64,000 nt of DNA from Tsukamurella pseudospumae (GCF_001575205.1 NZ_LSRE01000050.1:1-64000), one strand, 5' to 3'; positions 29,849 to 39,888 are shown, counted from the stretch's first letter. Translations and numbers: made by a program. Notes: generated from the letters alone by a model not told the origin.

Positions 29849-30182
29849 GGAGTTCCTTTCACTTCCCCGCCCGCGCTGTGCGTCGGAGGGGGCCTACCGT
29901 GCTTCGCCGGGCCCACCTGCGTTGGTACACAGGCGTTTTCCGCGGGGCGACGCACGTCATCTGAAGGTGCTTGTCTGCGCTTCGGCTGCCGGAACCGCGA
30001 TGTGGGGCGGGGATGGTGTCTCTCGGCCTGGAGCGGGTACCGGCGCGCCAACACGTCCGGGACTGGTCGTCAGACATGAGGTGGCAAGGTGCCGAAACAG
30101 CGTCCGCGCATTCGTCGGACACGTCTGCCATGATAGCCGCCCTGTCAACGCCCGGCAATCACTGGTTCCCGGCGAGTCCCGG
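29849..30182 (-). promoter_or_regulatory. rho promoter and long 5' leader
   Basis: 334 bp between thrB and rho. On the minus strand a promoter is predicted: -35 TTGCCG (30158-30153), 17-nt spacer, -10 TATCAT (30135-30130). Transcription would start near 30123, leaving about 275 nt of untranslated leader, long enough for autoregulation. A short frame runs through the leader but starts at the -10 box, so I do not call it a gene. Confidence 0.55.
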
Positions 30183-31193
30183 TCAGGACCTGGACACCCC
30201 GTCGGCGATCGCGAGTTCGTGGACGGTGAAGCCCGCCTCCGTCGCTGCGTCCGACAGCCTCGTGGGCAGGACCTGCGGGGTCAGCGCGAGCACCGTCGGG
30301 CCCGCTCCGGAGACGGCCGCGGCGACGCCGGCGGCGCGCAGCCGCTCGACGAGTCCCGCCGACTCCTTCATCGACGCCGCGCGGTACCGCTGGTGCAGCC
30401 GGTCGTCGGAGGCGTCGAGCAGCAGGTCGGGGTGCTCGGTCAGCGCGAGCACCATGAGCGCGGCGCGGGAGGCGTTGAACGCGGCGTCGGCGTGCGGCAC
30501 CAGCCGCGGCAGGAGACCCCGGGTGACCGAGGTCGAGGACTGCACGTCCGGCACGAACACGTACGCCCGGATGTCGGGGTGCACGTCCATCCGTCGGGCC
30601 CCGTAGTGCACGGGGGCCGACGGTGCCGCACTCGCCGCGGCGTGATCGCGGTAGCCGGCCACGTCGGGCACCGGGATCGCCGGCACCGTCCAGGAGACGA
30701 CGCCGCCGCCGAGGACGCAGGCGGAGGCGTTGTCGGGGTGCCCTTCGAACTCGGAGGCGAGCTGCACCATCTCGTCGGTGGTGAGGGCGCGGGGCGCGTC
30801 GGCGTCGGTCGCCAGCGCCGCGGCGGCCGCGATCCCGGCGACGGCGGCGGCGGCCGAAGAGCCCAGTCCGCGCGAATGCGGAATCCGGTTCACGCAGGTC
30901 AGGCGCAGCCCCGCGGCGGAGACACCGAGGTATCCCAGGGTGCGGCGGAGCGCGACCACCACGAGGTGACGGTCGTCGGTGGGCACCTCATCGGCGCCCT
31001 CCCCCGTGATCGTGATCGTCAGGTCGCCGTCGACCTCGGGGTCGACGGTCTCGACGGTGACGTCGTCGTAGAGCCCCAGCGCCAGGCCGAGGGTGTCGAA
31101 CCCCGGGCCGAGGTTGGCACTGGACGCGGGGACCGTCACGGTGGCCTTGAGGCCGACCGGGAGCACGAGCGGGGCGTTCGAAGCGGGTGACAC
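30183..31193 (-). CDS. thrB: Homoserine kinase
   Basis: Phosphorylates homoserine with ATP in threonine synthesis. The 336-residue protein is a GHMP kinase: VTVPASSANLGPGFDTLGLAL near the N-terminus, the ATP-binding loop PHSRGLGSSAAAAVAG, and the C-terminal VSGAGPTVLAL. The frame is open far upstream, but the first start after the thrC stop is GTG 31193 (VSPASNAP), with a GGAG site overlapping that stop. It is the last gene of the argS-lysA-hom-thrC-thrB series. Confidence 0.95.
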   Translation of the reverse strand: MSPASNAPLVLPVGLKATVTVPASSANLGPGFDTLGLALGLYDDVTVETVDPEVDGDLTITITGEGADEVPTDDRHLVVVALRRTLGYLGVSAAGLRLTCVNRIPHSRGLGSSAAAAVAGIAAAAALATDADAPRALTTDEMVQLASEFEGHPDNASACVLGGGVVSWTVPAIPVPDVAGYRDHAAASAAPSAPVHYGARRMDVHPDIRAYVFVPDVQSSTSVTRGLLPRLVPHADAAFNASRAALMVLALTEHPDLLLDASDDRLHQRYRAASMKESAGLVERLRAAGVAAAVSGAGPTVLALTPQVLPTRLSDAATEAGFTVHELAIADGVSRS

Positions 31194-31201
31194 GGCCGCG
31201 C

Positions 31202-32293
31202 TTACTCCGTCAGACCCATGGCGGCGGCCACGGCGACGGGGTCGATGCCCACGCGGGCGATCTCGGGCAGGCTGCTCAGCGCGGTGTCGGGGTCCTTGAG
31301 GCCGTTGCCCGTCACGGTGCAGACCACGGTCGAGCCCTTCTCGATCCAGCCGTCCGCGCTGGCGGCGAGCAGGCCCGCCACGGATGCGGCGGACGCGGGC
31401 TCGACGAAGACGCCCTCCGTCTTGGCGACCAGACGGTACGCCTCGAGCAGCTTCTCGTCGGTGGCGGCGCGGAACTCGCCGTTCGACTCGTCCTTGGCGG
31501 CGACGGCCTGGTTCCAGGACGCCGGGCTGCCGATGCGGATCGCGGTCGCGATGGTCTCGGGATCCTTGACCGGGGCCCCGTTGACCAGCGGCGCGGCGCC
31601 CGCGGCCTGCACGCCGAGCATGCGCGGCAGGCTGCCGATGATGCCGTCGGCGTGGTATTCGCGGTAGCCGCGCCAGTACGCGGTGATGTTGCCGGCGTTG
31701 CCCACGGGCAGCGCGTGCACGTCGGGGGCCTTGCCGAGCGCGTCGACGATCTCGAAGGCTGCGGTCTTCTGCCCCTCGATGCGCACCGGGTTGACCGAAT
31801 TCACCAGGGAGATGGTGTCGAACGTGGCGGTGGTCTTGCGCGCCAGCTCGAGGCAGTCGTCGAAGTTGCCGTCGACCTCGATGATCCGCGCGCCGTACAT
31901 GACGGCCTGGGCGAGCTTGCCCATCGCGATCTTCCCCGCGGGCACGAGGACGGCGCATTCGAGGCCGGCGATCGCGGCGTACGCGGCGGCCGACGCCGAG
32001 GTGTTGCCGGTGGACGCGCACAGCACGCCCTTCTTGCCGGTGGCCTTCGCCTCGGTCACGGCCATCGTCATGCCGCGGTCCTTGAACGAGCCGGTGGGGT
32101 TCAGGCCCTCCACCTTGAGGTACACCTCGCAGCCGGTGAGCTCCGAGAGCGCCCGCGCGGGCAGCAGCGGGGTCGCTCCCTCGCGCAGGGTGACGGGCTC
32201 CCAGCCCGGCTCCCACGTGTCGCACACGGGCAGACGGTTCCGGTACGCCTGGATCAGGCCGGGCCAGGGCTGGTGCACGGGGGTGCTAGTCAT
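31202..32293 (-). CDS. thrC: Threonine synthase
   Basis: PLP enzyme converting O-phosphohomoserine to threonine. The 363-residue protein has the PLP lysine K71 in [11 protein letters not shown], the phosphate-binding [15 protein letters not shown] loop and the [16 protein letters not shown] glycine loop. It is the shorter class typical of actinobacteria. ATG 32293 overlaps the hom stop by 8 nt and is preferred to the upstream in-frame ATG at 32308, which lies deeper inside hom. thrB follows after 8 nt. Confidence 0.96.
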   Translation of the reverse strand: MTSTPVHQPWPGLIQAYRNRLPVCDTWEPGWEPVTLREGATPLLPARALSELTGCEVYLKVEGLNPTGSFKDRGMTMAVTEAKATGKKGVLCASTGNTSASAAAYAAIAGLECAVLVPAGKIAMGKLAQAVMYGARIIEVDGNFDDCLELARKTTATFDTISLVNSVNPVRIEGQKTAAFEIVDALGKAPDVHALPVGNAGNITAYWRGYREYHADGIIGSLPRMLGVQAAGAAPLVNGAPVKDPETIATAIRIGSPASWNQAVAAKDESNGEFRAATDEKLLEAYRLVAKTEGVFVEPASAASVAGLLAASADGWIEKGSTVVCTVTGNGLKDPDTALSSLPEIARVGIDPVAVAAAMGLTE

Positions 32294-33623
32294 TGGTTCC
32301 CTCCACACGGAGCACGGAGGACACGGCGGTCACCACGTCCAGGTTCTTCAGGGCTTCGACGGTGGCCGACAGGGCCGCGTCCGGCGCCTGGTGCGTGAGG
32401 ATCACCAGACGCGCGCCGCGCTCGGGGGTGTCGGCCTGCTGACGGACGGTGCTGATGGACACGTCCCGCGCAGTGAACTCGTTGGCGACCGCGCTGAGCA
32501 CACCCGGCCGGTCCGCGACCTCCATCGCCACGTAGTAGCGGGTGAGCACCTCGCCGATCGGCGCGATGGGCAGCTTGGCGTAGGCCGAGTCGCGCGGTCC
32601 GCGGCCGGAGACGACCTTGTTGCGGGCAGCGGCGACGAGGTCGCCCATCACCGCGGAGGCGGTCGGGGCGCCGCCCGCTCCGGCGCCGTAGAACATCAGG
32701 CGGCCCGCGTTCTCGGCCTCCACGAAGACGGCGTTGTAGGCCCCGTCGACGCTCGCGAGCGGATGCTTGAGGGGCACCAGGGCCGGGTACACGCGGGCCG
32801 AGACCCGCTGGGAGCCCTTCTTGTCGGTGAACTTCTCGCAGATCGCGAGCAGCTTGATGGTGCAGTCGAAGGCCTTCGCCGCCTCGATGTCGGCCGCGGT
32901 GACGCCCGTGATGCCCTCGCGGTACACGTCGTCGGCCTTGACGCGGGTGTGGAACGCGATGGAGGCGAGGATCGCGGCCTTGGACGCGGCGTCGTAGCCC
33001 TCGACGTCGGCGGTCGGGTCGGCCTCGGCGTAGCCCAGGCGGCCGGCCTCGGCGAGCACCGTCTCGTACGCCTCGCCCTTCTCCGCCATGTTGGAGAGGA
33101 TGAAGTTGGTGGTGCCGTTGACGATTCCGGCCACGAGCTCCACCGAGTCACCGGCCAGGGACTGCTGCAGCGGGCGGATCACCGGGATCGCGCCGGCCAC
33201 CGCGGCTTCGAAGTAGAGGTCGGCGCGGGCCTTGTTGGCGGCGTCGGCGAGCTGGCCGGTGTACTCCGCGAGCAGCGCCTTGTTGGCGGTGACCACGGAC
33301 TTGCCGGCCTTGAACGCGCTGAGCATCAGCGTGCGGGTGGGCTCGATGCCGCCCATCACCTCGACCACGATGTCGACGTCGTCACGGCCGACGAGGGCCT
33401 CCGCGTCGTCGGTGAGCAGGCTCTTCTTCAGGCCGAGTTCCTTGAGGCCGCGGTCCTTGCCGGTGTCGCGCACCGCGATCCCGCGGATCACGAGGTTCGC
33501 GCCGACGCGTGCCGCGAGATCGTCCGCGTTCTCCACGAGGATGCGCGCCACCTCGGTGCCCACCGTGCCCATGCCGAGCAGGGCGACGCCCAGTTCCTTG
33601 GCCTGATCAGTGTTTTCAGTCAT
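32286..33623 (-). CDS. hom: Homoserine dehydrogenase (with ACT domain)
   Basis: Reduces aspartate semialdehyde to homoserine, the branch point to Thr and Met. The 445-residue protein has the N-terminal NAD(P)-binding fold ([17 protein letters not shown]), the substrate-binding [15 protein letters not shown] and [18 protein letters not shown] segments, and a C-terminal ACT domain (about 365-445, [17 protein letters not shown]) for threonine feedback. The start overlaps the lysA stop by one base (TGATG). It is monofunctional, with no aspartokinase domain. Confidence 0.96.
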   Translation of the reverse strand: MTENTDQAKELGVALLGMGTVGTEVARILVENADDLAARVGANLVIRGIAVRDTGKDRGLKELGLKKSLLTDDAEALVGRDDVDIVVEVMGGIEPTRTLMLSAFKAGKSVVTANKALLAEYTGQLADAANKARADLYFEAAVAGAIPVIRPLQQSLAGDSVELVAGIVNGTTNFILSNMAEKGEAYETVLAEAGRLGYAEADPTADVEGYDAASKAAILASIAFHTRVKADDVYREGITGVTAADIEAAKAFDCTIKLLAICEKFTDKKGSQRVSARVYPALVPLKHPLASVDGAYNAVFVEAENAGRLMFYGAGAGGAPTASAVMGDLVAAARNKVVSGRGPRDSAYAKLPIAPIGEVLTRYYVAMEVADRPGVLSAVANEFTARDVSISTVRQQADTPERGARLVILTHQAPDAALSATVEALKNLDVVTAVSSVLRVEGTND

Positions 33624-34987
33624 CAGAGCACCTCCAGGCTCACCAGGTCGTCCACGGTCTCCCGGCGCAGGATCAACCGCGCCGCGCCGTCTTTCACCGC
33701 CACGACAGCCGGTCGCGGCTGCATGTTGTAGCGGCTGGACATCGAATAGCAGTACGCCCCCGTGGCGGCGACGGCCATGAGGTCGCCCTCCGCCAGATCG
33801 CCGGGAGTGAGCGTGTCGCGGACCACGATGTCGCCGGTCTCGCAGTGCTTGCCGACGATCCGCGACCGCACGGGCTCACCCTGCGGATCCCGGCTCGCGA
33901 CCACGGCGGTGTACTCCGCGCCGTACAGGGCGGTGCGGATGTTGTCGGACATGCCGCCGTCGACGGAGACGTAGCGGCGGAAGCCCTGCGCCGCCACGTC
34001 CTCGGCATCCACCGCGACGTCCTTGATCGTGCCGACCTCGTAGAGCGTGATGCCGGGAGGCCCGGCGATCGCACGGCCGGGCTCGACCGCGATGTGCGGG
34101 GTCTTCAGTCCCAGCGCGACCGACTCGGTCTCGACGATGTGTCGTAGCTTGGCCGCGAGGTCCGCCAGCGGCGGCGGGTCGTCGTGCGCGGTGTACGAGA
34201 TGCCCAGGCCGCCACCGAGGTCGATGGTGCTCAGCTGCGCGGTCTTCTCCGCGCCGAAGCGGGCGACCACGTCGCGCAGCAGCTCGAGCACGCGGCGCGC
34301 GGCGATCTCGAAGCCGTTGACGTCGAAGATCTGCGAGCCGATGTGGCTGTGCAGGCCCACGAGGCGCAGGTTCGGCGCCTCGAACACGGCCGTGACGGCC
34401 TGCATCGCAGGCGAGTCCGCTCCGCTGGTCGCGGCCAGCGAGAAGCCGAACTTCTGGTCCTCGTGCGCGGTGGAGATGAACTCGTGCGTGTGCGCCTCGA
34501 CACCGGGGGTGAGCCGGATCAGCACCTCCTGCACGACCTTCCGCTCCCCCGCGATCGCATCGAGGCGCGCGATCTCGGACAGCGAGTCGATGACGACGTG
34601 GCCGATACGGGACTCCACCGCGATGCCCAGCTCGGCGGCGGACTTGTTGTTGCCGTGCAGCGCGATCCGCTCTGCGGGGAAGCCCGCGCGCAGGGCCACT
34701 GCCAGCTCGCCGCCGCTGCACACGTCCAGGTTCAGGCCCTCATCGCGCACCCAGCGCGCGATCTCGAGGGACAGGAACGCCTTCGACGCGTAGTGCACCG
34801 CGGCGTCCTCGCCGAAGGCCTCCCGCATACCGCGGCACCGCGCCCGGAAGTCGTCCTCGTCGATCACCAGCAGCGGCGTTCCGAAGTCGGCGGCGAGCTC
34901 GGTGGCGGACACGCCGGCGACGGAGACGGCACCGTCGGCCTCCCTCCGGGCGTGCGCGGGCCAGACGGCCCGATCCAGTTCGCTCAC
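33623..34987 (-). CDS. lysA: Diaminopimelate decarboxylase
   Basis: Decarboxylates meso-diaminopimelate to lysine. The 454-residue protein is a fold-III PLP enzyme: K69 in VHYASKAFL binds [11 protein letters not shown] and [11 protein letters not shown] form the phosphate site, EPGRAI follows, and KHCETGDIV carries the cross-subunit Cys. The start is GTG 34987 with GAGG before it, 7 nt past the argS stop; the open frame upstream belongs to argS. It shares one base with hom. Confidence 0.96.
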   Translation of the reverse strand: MSELDRAVWPAHARREADGAVSVAGVSATELAADFGTPLLVIDEDDFRARCRGMREAFGEDAAVHYASKAFLSLEIARWVRDEGLNLDVCSGGELAVALRAGFPAERIALHGNNKSAAELGIAVESRIGHVVIDSLSEIARLDAIAGERKVVQEVLIRLTPGVEAHTHEFISTAHEDQKFGFSLAATSGADSPAMQAVTAVFEAPNLRLVGLHSHIGSQIFDVNGFEIAARRVLELLRDVVARFGAEKTAQLSTIDLGGGLGISYTAHDDPPPLADLAAKLRHIVETESVALGLKTPHIAVEPGRAIAGPPGITLYEVGTIKDVAVDAEDVAAQGFRRYVSVDGGMSDNIRTALYGAEYTAVVASRDPQGEPVRSRIVGKHCETGDIVVRDTLTPGDLAEGDLMAVAATGAYCYSMSSRYNMQPRPAVVAVKDGAARLILRRETVDDLVSLEVL

Positions 34988-34994
34988 GACGTCC

Positions 34995-36647
34995 TCACAT
35001 CCGGTCCGGGGCCGAGACGCCCACGAGGGCCAGGCCGTTGGCGAGCACCTGGCGGGTGGCGGCGCACAGCGCCACGCGGGCACGATGCAGATCGGTCGGC
35101 TGCTCGTCGCCCATCGGTAGCACGCGGCACTCGCCGTAGAACCGGTGGTAGGCCCCCGCCAGTTCCTCGAGGTAGCGAGCGATGCGGTGCGGCTCACGGA
35201 GATTCGCGGCGCCTGCGGCCACGGCGGGGAACTCCCCGAGGGTGCGCACGAGGTCGCCCTCGCGCGCGTGGTCGAGGAGTCCGAGGTGCTCCGTCGAGGG
35301 CTCGATGCCGAGCTCCTGGGCCGACCGCGCGATCGCCGAGAGGCGGGCGTGGGCGTACTGCACGTAGTAGACCGGATTCTCGTTGCTCGCCTGCGCGAGG
35401 AGGTCGAGGTCGAGATCGATGGAGGTGTCCACCGAGCTGCGCACCAGCGAGTAGCGCGCGGCGTCGACGCCCACGGCCTCGACGAGGTCGTCCAGGGTGA
35501 TGACGGTGCCGGCCCGCTTGCTCATCCGGACGGGCTTGCCGTCCTTGACGAGGTTGACCAGCTGCCCGATGAGGACCTCGATCTGCGCCGGGTCGTAGCC
35601 CAGCGCCGCGGCGGCCGCCTTGAGTCGACCGATGTAGCCGTGGTGGTCGGCGCCCAGCATGTAGATCGCGAGGTTGAAACCGCGATCGAACTTGTGCTTG
35701 ATGTAGGCGATGTCGCCCGCGATGTAGGCGGCGTTGCCGTCGGACTTGATGACGACGCGATCCTTGTCGTCGCCGTAGTCGGTGGCCTTGAGCCACCAGG
35801 CGCCGTCCTTCTCGTACAGGTTGCCGTTGTCCTTGAGCTGCTGGACGCTGCTCTCCACCAGGCCCGAGGTGAACATCTCGTCCTCATGGGTGAACACGGC
35901 GAAGTCGGTGCCGAACTCGTGCAGGGTCCGCTTGATGTGCTCGAACATGAGCTCGACACCGTCGGCCCGGAAGGCCTCGACCCGGTCGGCCTCCGGGAGC
36001 TCGAGGATGCCCTCGTGGCCCTTGACGACGGTGGCCGCGATGTCGTCGATGTAGTCGCCGGCGTAGCCGTCCTCGGGGGTGGGCTGGCCCAGGGCGGCGG
36101 CGTCCAGCGAGCGCGCGAACCGGTCGATCTGCGCGCCGTGGTCGTTGAAGTAGTACTCGCGGGTGACCTCGGCGCCCTGATTCTCGAGGACGCGACCGAG
36201 GCTGTCGCCGACCGCGGCCCAGCGCGCGCCGCCCAGGTGGACGGGCCCCGTCGGGTTGGCGGAGACGAACTCGAGGTTGATCAGCGCACCGTCGAGCGCG
36301 GTCCCGTGCCCGAACACACCGGCCTGCTCGAGGACGGTCGCGATCAGCTGGTTCTGCGCGTCCGCGGCGAGGCGGATGTTGAGGAAGCCGGGTCCGGCGA
36401 CGGTGGCCTCGTCGACGCCGTCGGCGGCACCGAGCGCCTCGGCGAGCCAGGTCGCGAGGTCGCGCGGGTTCACGCCCGCCTTCTTGGCGACCTGCATCGC
36501 GAGGTTGGTCGCGTAGTCGCCGTGCTCGGGGTTGCGCGGCCGCTCGACGAGAACGCGTTCGGGCAGCACGGAGGCGTCGAGGCCGCGCTCGGTGAGCACG
36601 GTCGTCGCGGTGGCATGCAGGAGTTCCGAAAGGTCAGCGGGAGTCAC
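34995..36647 (-). CDS. argS: Arginyl-tRNA synthetase
   Basis: Class I synthetase charging tRNA-Arg. The 550-residue protein has the N-terminal tRNA D-loop-binding domain, the HIGH-like motif in [14 protein letters not shown], the KMSK-like [13 protein letters not shown], and the C-terminal DALR helical domain ending APDRM. The start is GTG 36647; a -10 (TAGGAT) ends 6 nt before it, so it is probably leaderless. It heads the operon with lysA. A tRNA-Arg gene lies 76 bp upstream on the other strand, a neat pairing that may be chance. Confidence 0.97.
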   Translation of the reverse strand: MTPADLSELLHATATTVLTERGLDASVLPERVLVERPRNPEHGDYATNLAMQVAKKAGVNPRDLATWLAEALGAADGVDEATVAGPGFLNIRLAADAQNQLIATVLEQAGVFGHGTALDGALINLEFVSANPTGPVHLGGARWAAVGDSLGRVLENQGAEVTREYYFNDHGAQIDRFARSLDAAALGQPTPEDGYAGDYIDDIAATVVKGHEGILELPEADRVEAFRADGVELMFEHIKRTLHEFGTDFAVFTHEDEMFTSGLVESSVQQLKDNGNLYEKDGAWWLKATDYGDDKDRVVIKSDGNAAYIAGDIAYIKHKFDRGFNLAIYMLGADHHGYIGRLKAAAAALGYDPAQIEVLIGQLVNLVKDGKPVRMSKRAGTVITLDDLVEAVGVDAARYSLVRSSVDTSIDLDLDLLAQASNENPVYYVQYAHARLSAIARSAQELGIEPSTEHLGLLDHAREGDLVRTLGEFPAVAAGAANLREPHRIARYLEELAGAYHRFYGECRVLPMGDEQPTDLHRARVALCAATRQVLANGLALVGVSAPDRM

Positions 36648-36653
36648 CAGACC

Positions 36654-36659
36654 ATCCTA
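36654..36659 (-). promoter_or_regulatory. argS -10 box (leaderless start)
   Basis: Minus-strand TAGGAT ends six bases before the GTG at 36647, which would place transcription start on the start codon. GGAAAC at the -35 distance is not a standard housekeeping box. Confidence 0.45.
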
Positions 36660-36723
36660 GGGGGCGCCTGACCGCCCGGTTTCCGCCGGGCCCGCCCTAT
36701 GCGCTAACCTTGCTACGCCCTGC

Positions 36724-36796
36724 GCCCCCGTAGCTCAGGGGATAGAGCGTTCGCCTCCGGAGCGAAAGGCCGCAGGTTCGAATCCTGCCGGGGGCA
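36724..36796 (+). tRNA. tRNA-Arg (anticodon CCG)
   Basis: A 73-nt cloverleaf: acceptor GCCCCCG/CGGGGGC, D arm GCTC-AGGGGATA-GAGC, anticodon stem TTCGC/GCGAA with loop CTCCGGA (anticodon CCG, reads CGG), T arm GCAGG-TTCGAAT-CCTGC, discriminator A. CCA is not encoded. A weak -10 (TAACCT, 36705-36710) precedes it. Confidence 0.96.
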
Positions 36797-36815
36797 CTCT
36801 CTCTTCTGCCTCATA

Positions 36816-37007
36816 TCAGCAAGCGAATGTGTCCTTGTACACCAAGCATTTCGATGTGTAGCCGCCGTTACCTCGCGTGACGTCCTTCTCCTTCACGTCC
36901 GCCCACGGTTGCCAGATCATCAGCCCCAGCAGAATCATGCAGGTGCCGACGATCCAGGCCGCGGATCGGATGGATCTGGCCAGCGCCAGCGCGTGCAGAT
37001 CGGTCAT
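36816..37007 (-). CDS. Small single-pass membrane protein, unknown function
   Basis: A 63-residue frame with one clear membrane helix (about 15-33, SAAWIVGTCMILLGLMIW) and a charged C-terminus ending with two Cys (KCLVYKDTFAC). I do not recognise a family. It fills the space between the tRNA and a divergent lipoprotein gene, and the 53-bp divergent gap is A/T-rich, which suits two promoters. The ribosome binding site is weak. Confidence 0.5.
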   Translation of the reverse strand: MTDLHALALARSIRSAAWIVGTCMILLGLMIWQPWADVKEKDVTRGNGGYTSKCLVYKDTFAC

Positions 37008-37060
37008 GCTCGGGAACGATAACAGCAGTCAGCACCAATAATGATGTTATCTTTCCCATC

Positions 37061-37759
37061 ATGAATACCGCGCCGCGATGGCTGGCAGCCGGGCTCGTAG
37101 CCATCGCTGCGGCCTCGGGATGTGCGGCCGGCGACGAGGGGCCGGTGACGTACGGGCCGACGCTGCTGCCGTCGCCGCCGTCATCCTCTCCCGCCGCCTC
37201 GCTCCCTCCTGGCCTCACCCGCCTCACGACGGCGACCTACGGAATGATCGTCCAGCCCGCGGGTTCAGCGGCGATGTGCCAGCTCGGCGCCATCCTCGCG
37301 CGAGGAAATGGCGCTGATCAGGTCCGCTACGCCGTCGTGGGCAAGGACTGCGCGGCGCCGGTCGGAACCCGGATCCAGGACGTGGATCACAAGGAGGACA
37401 CGCTCGGAACCGTCGCAGCCACCGTCACGGGGAAGGACGGTGCCTGGTCGGCGGTGGCGGTGCGCCTCGACGACGGCGCCGGCTTCATGTTGATGAGCCC
37501 GCCCGCCGTGGTCCGGTCCGGTGACGACGTGGGTGTCCACAACACCGGCGAGACATTCCGCGTATCGATCGATGCACGCGGACTCCTTCTGCTCGACGGA
37601 TTCTCCTCGCCGTTCGGACGTTCGGGCGCATCCGTCTTCAGCACCAAGGGGCGCCTCGTCGGGATCTCAGCGGGCACCGGATCGCTCGCGGTCCCGATCG
37701 CCGAGCTGATACGAACCTTCGCGGCCATGCCGGGATTCGACGGCGTCAGGCTGCTGTGA
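37061..37759 (+). CDS. Putative lipoprotein with a chymotrypsin-like fold lacking catalytic residues
   Basis: A 232-residue protein with a signal peptide and lipobox (ASGC, Cys about residue 21), a Pro/Ser-rich stalk, and a domain whose layout resembles S1 proteases. CQLGAILARG matches the usual first strand. VVGKDCAAPVGTRI falls where TAGHC normally stands, without His. FGRSGASVFSTKGRLVGI falls where GDSGGPV...G.LVGI stands. If the match is right, the catalytic His is lost and the Ser loop is altered, so it would be a non-proteolytic binding protein. The fold assignment is from pattern only. Confidence 0.65.
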   Translation: MNTAPRWLAAGLVAIAAASGCAAGDEGPVTYGPTLLPSPPSSSPAASLPPGLTRLTTATYGMIVQPAGSAAMCQLGAILARGNGADQVRYAVVGKDCAAPVGTRIQDVDHKEDTLGTVAATVTGKDGAWSAVAVRLDDGAGFMLMSPPAVVRSGDDVGVHNTGETFRVSIDARGLLLLDGFSSPFGRSGASVFSTKGRLVGISAGTGSLAVPIAELIRTFAAMPGFDGVRLL

Positions 37760-37829
37760 CGACGTCGATGAGTACCGCAGCCGGCAGCCGGACACTCGCA
37801 ATGAACCACCCCCATCGCGTGGACCGCAC

Positions 37830-38099
37830 GTGCTGAACCGACAGATCTTCGAGGACCCACCGCGCCCGCTCACGGAGCGACAGGAGTGGGACGCGCGGTA
37901 CGAGGCTCGGCGCGCTGCGCGCGAGTCCCGCAACTCGCTCCGCACCGCACGGGGGCAGTACCGCCGGTACCGGCGCAAACTCGGTGCAACCCCCTACCTG
38001 GACTGGGCGCGCTGGAATGCGGAGTACGACAGGACCTATCGGACATCCGGCACCCGGATCCGGCCGGTGGAGGGTGGTCCTCCGACCGGGGTCTCCTGA
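37830..38099 (+). CDS. Small Arg-rich hypothetical protein
   Basis: An 89-residue frame from GTG 37830. Composition is highly charged (DARYEARRAARESRNSLRTA) with a Tyr/Trp-containing middle (YLDWARWNAEYDRTYR). Third codon positions are mostly G or C, as in true genes here. No known domain and no good ribosome binding site were seen. It lies between the lipoprotein gene and the FUSC gene, all on the plus strand. It could be spurious. Confidence 0.4.
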   Translation: MLNRQIFEDPPRPLTERQEWDARYEARRAARESRNSLRTARGQYRRYRRKLGATPYLDWARWNAEYDRTYRTSGTRIRPVEGGPPTGVS

Positions 38100-38130
38100 C
38101 GGGGCGACACCTCGGTGGTGGAATGGGTAG

Positions 38131-39768
38131 GTGAGCGAACCGGTTCCCGATCCCCTGCCCCGCGTCGCGCGCGTGCGCTCGCTCGTCTTCGCCGACGGTG
38201 CGCCCGTCTGGCGATGGCAGGCGGGGCTGCGGGCCGCGGCGGCGGTCGTGATCCCGGGCGCCGCGATGGTCGCGGCGGGACAGGCGCACGCGGCACTGTT
38301 CGTGACCTTCGGGGCGTTCGCTGTGCTCTACGGCGAGGGACGGCCGTACCGGATCCGGGCGCAGGTGGTCGCCACGGCGGGTGCGGCGTTGCTGCTCGCG
38401 GTCGTCATCGGCGCGCTGATCGGCGCCGCGGTGCCGGCGGGCGGGACGGCGCTCAAGATCGGCGCGGTGCTCCTGGTCGCGGCGCCCGCGGTGCTCGCCG
38501 TGTACGTCGTCGACGCGCTGCGCCTCGGGCCGCCCGGCGCGCTGTTCTTCGCCCTCGTCGGCTCCGGCGGGCTGATCGCGGTGGAGTCGGGCGCATCACC
38601 CGGGATGCTCGTGTTCGCGGCCGCATGCGGCGCCGTCTCGGCGGTCGTCGTGTCCATGGCGGGCGCCACCGTCGACTCGTCCCGCCCGCAGCGCGAGGCG
38701 GTCGGCCGCGCGATCGGTGCCGTGAACGGCCTTCTCGCGCCGGACGGTCCGCGATCCGCGGAGCAACGGCACGCCGCGGGCGCCGCACTCCTCGCCGCCT
38801 GGACCACTCTCGACGACGCCCGCTCGGCATCCCGCCCCGCCGACGCGGACCTGCTGATCGCGTTGCGGGAGGCCAATCGCCGCTTCGCCGCCGACTCGGA
38901 CGACTCCCCCGACGCCGAGGTCGATCCCACGCGGCAGATCACCACGTCGCGGCTGCGACCGGCGGTCGGGCACCGGCTGCGCCGTTCACTGAACCGCTGC
39001 TCGCACGCGACGATCACCGCCACTCGCGTCGGGATCGCCTGCGTCGCAGCGGGCGCGGTGAGCATCGCACTCGGTTTCGATCGACCGCACTGGGCGGCGA
39101 TCGGCGCACTCGTGGTGTTGCAGACCGGGTTCGACCGCGTCCGAGGAACCGTGCGGGCACTGCACCGGTTCCTGGGGACCGCCGTCGGCCTGATGCTGTT
39201 CGCGGGCCTGCACGCGCTGTCGCCGCAGGGGTACGCGCTCATCGCGGTGATCGGCGTGCTGCAGTTCAGTATTGAGATGCTCATCGTCCGGAACTACGCC
39301 GCCGCGGTCGTCGTGATCACGCCCGTCGCGCTGATGGCGAGCGGCGCCGGCGCCGTCACCGGTTCTGCGGGTCCGGTGATGCGGGATCGCCTGCTCGAGA
39401 CCGTCGTCGGCGTGATCGTGGCGCTCGTGGTGATGTACCTACTAGCGCCGAACGCCCACCGTCGGACGTTCGCCTGGACCGAACGGCGAGTCCGGGACGC
39501 AGCGCTGCACCTCATCGACGTCGCGACCGCGATGCCCGTCGGCGCTGCGGAGGCCCGAGCAGCTGCACGGGATCTGCACTTCGAGCTGGAGGGCGGCGTG
39601 CGCGCGGGCATCGACTCGATGCACAACGAACCCGCGTGGACCGCGGAACGGTGGCCCGACCGAGCGGCCCTGGTCCACGACGGCTACGACCTCGCCTCCG
39701 CGTTCTGGACCACCCCGCCCGAGCTGCCCCTCGGTGACACGAGCTCCCTGCGTCGACGTTTCGAGTAG
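38131..39768 (+). CDS. FUSC-family membrane protein (aromatic acid exporter-like)
   Basis: A 545-residue integral membrane protein: two clusters of membrane helices (about 25-170 and 290-435) separated and followed by soluble regions, the layout of FUSC/YccS proteins. The second cluster begins ATITATRVGIACVAAGAVSIALG and contains HWAAIGALVVLQTG, close to the family's signature HPYWAxLTVxxVLQ, then DRVRGTVRALHRFLGTAVGL. Such proteins are proposed to export aromatic acids or other organic anions, but substrates are mostly unknown. GTG 38131 is the likely start, 31 nt after the small frame. It ends at a large inverted repeat. Confidence 0.85.
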   Translation: MSEPVPDPLPRVARVRSLVFADGAPVWRWQAGLRAAAAVVIPGAAMVAAGQAHAALFVTFGAFAVLYGEGRPYRIRAQVVATAGAALLLAVVIGALIGAAVPAGGTALKIGAVLLVAAPAVLAVYVVDALRLGPPGALFFALVGSGGLIAVESGASPGMLVFAAACGAVSAVVVSMAGATVDSSRPQREAVGRAIGAVNGLLAPDGPRSAEQRHAAGAALLAAWTTLDDARSASRPADADLLIALREANRRFAADSDDSPDAEVDPTRQITTSRLRPAVGHRLRRSLNRCSHATITATRVGIACVAAGAVSIALGFDRPHWAAIGALVVLQTGFDRVRGTVRALHRFLGTAVGLMLFAGLHALSPQGYALIAVIGVLQFSIEMLIVRNYAAAVVVITPVALMASGAGAVTGSAGPVMRDRLLETVVGVIVALVVMYLLAPNAHRRTFAWTERRVRDAALHLIDVATAMPVGAAEARAAARDLHFELEGGVRAGIDSMHNEPAWTAERWPDRAALVHDGYDLASAFWTTPPELPLGDTSSLRRRFE

Positions 39769-39794
39769 TCGCGGTGCCCGGTAGCGGGCACGGG

Positions 39795-39869
39795 CGCTGA
39801 GATGTCGCTCCCTGCGGCGCCGACCCCGCGGCACGCCGGGGCCCCGCCGCAGGGAGCGACATTTCAGCG
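39795..39869. repeat. 25-bp imperfect inverted repeat between convergent genes
   Basis: The arms at 39795-39819 and 39845-39869 match at 24 of 25 positions; the core of the left arm is TGTCGCTCCCTGCGGCG. The loop is 25 nt. It lies between the FUSC and O-methyltransferase stops, so it can act as a two-way terminator. Its length and precise arms exceed the other terminators here and resemble a mobile or REP-like palindrome. Confidence 0.85.
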
Positions 39870-39888
39870 GTCCCCGGGAGTAGCGCCG

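Noticed and set aside
29859-30158. Possible leader peptide gene in the rho leader
   Set aside because: Its candidate ATG overlaps the predicted -10 box, there is no ribosome binding site, and the product has no recognisable features.
36816-37007. Treating this small frame as part of a longer gene or as a tRNA-linked element
   Set aside because: It ends with its own stop, has a clear membrane helix and does not extend into the tRNA; kept only as a low-confidence small gene.
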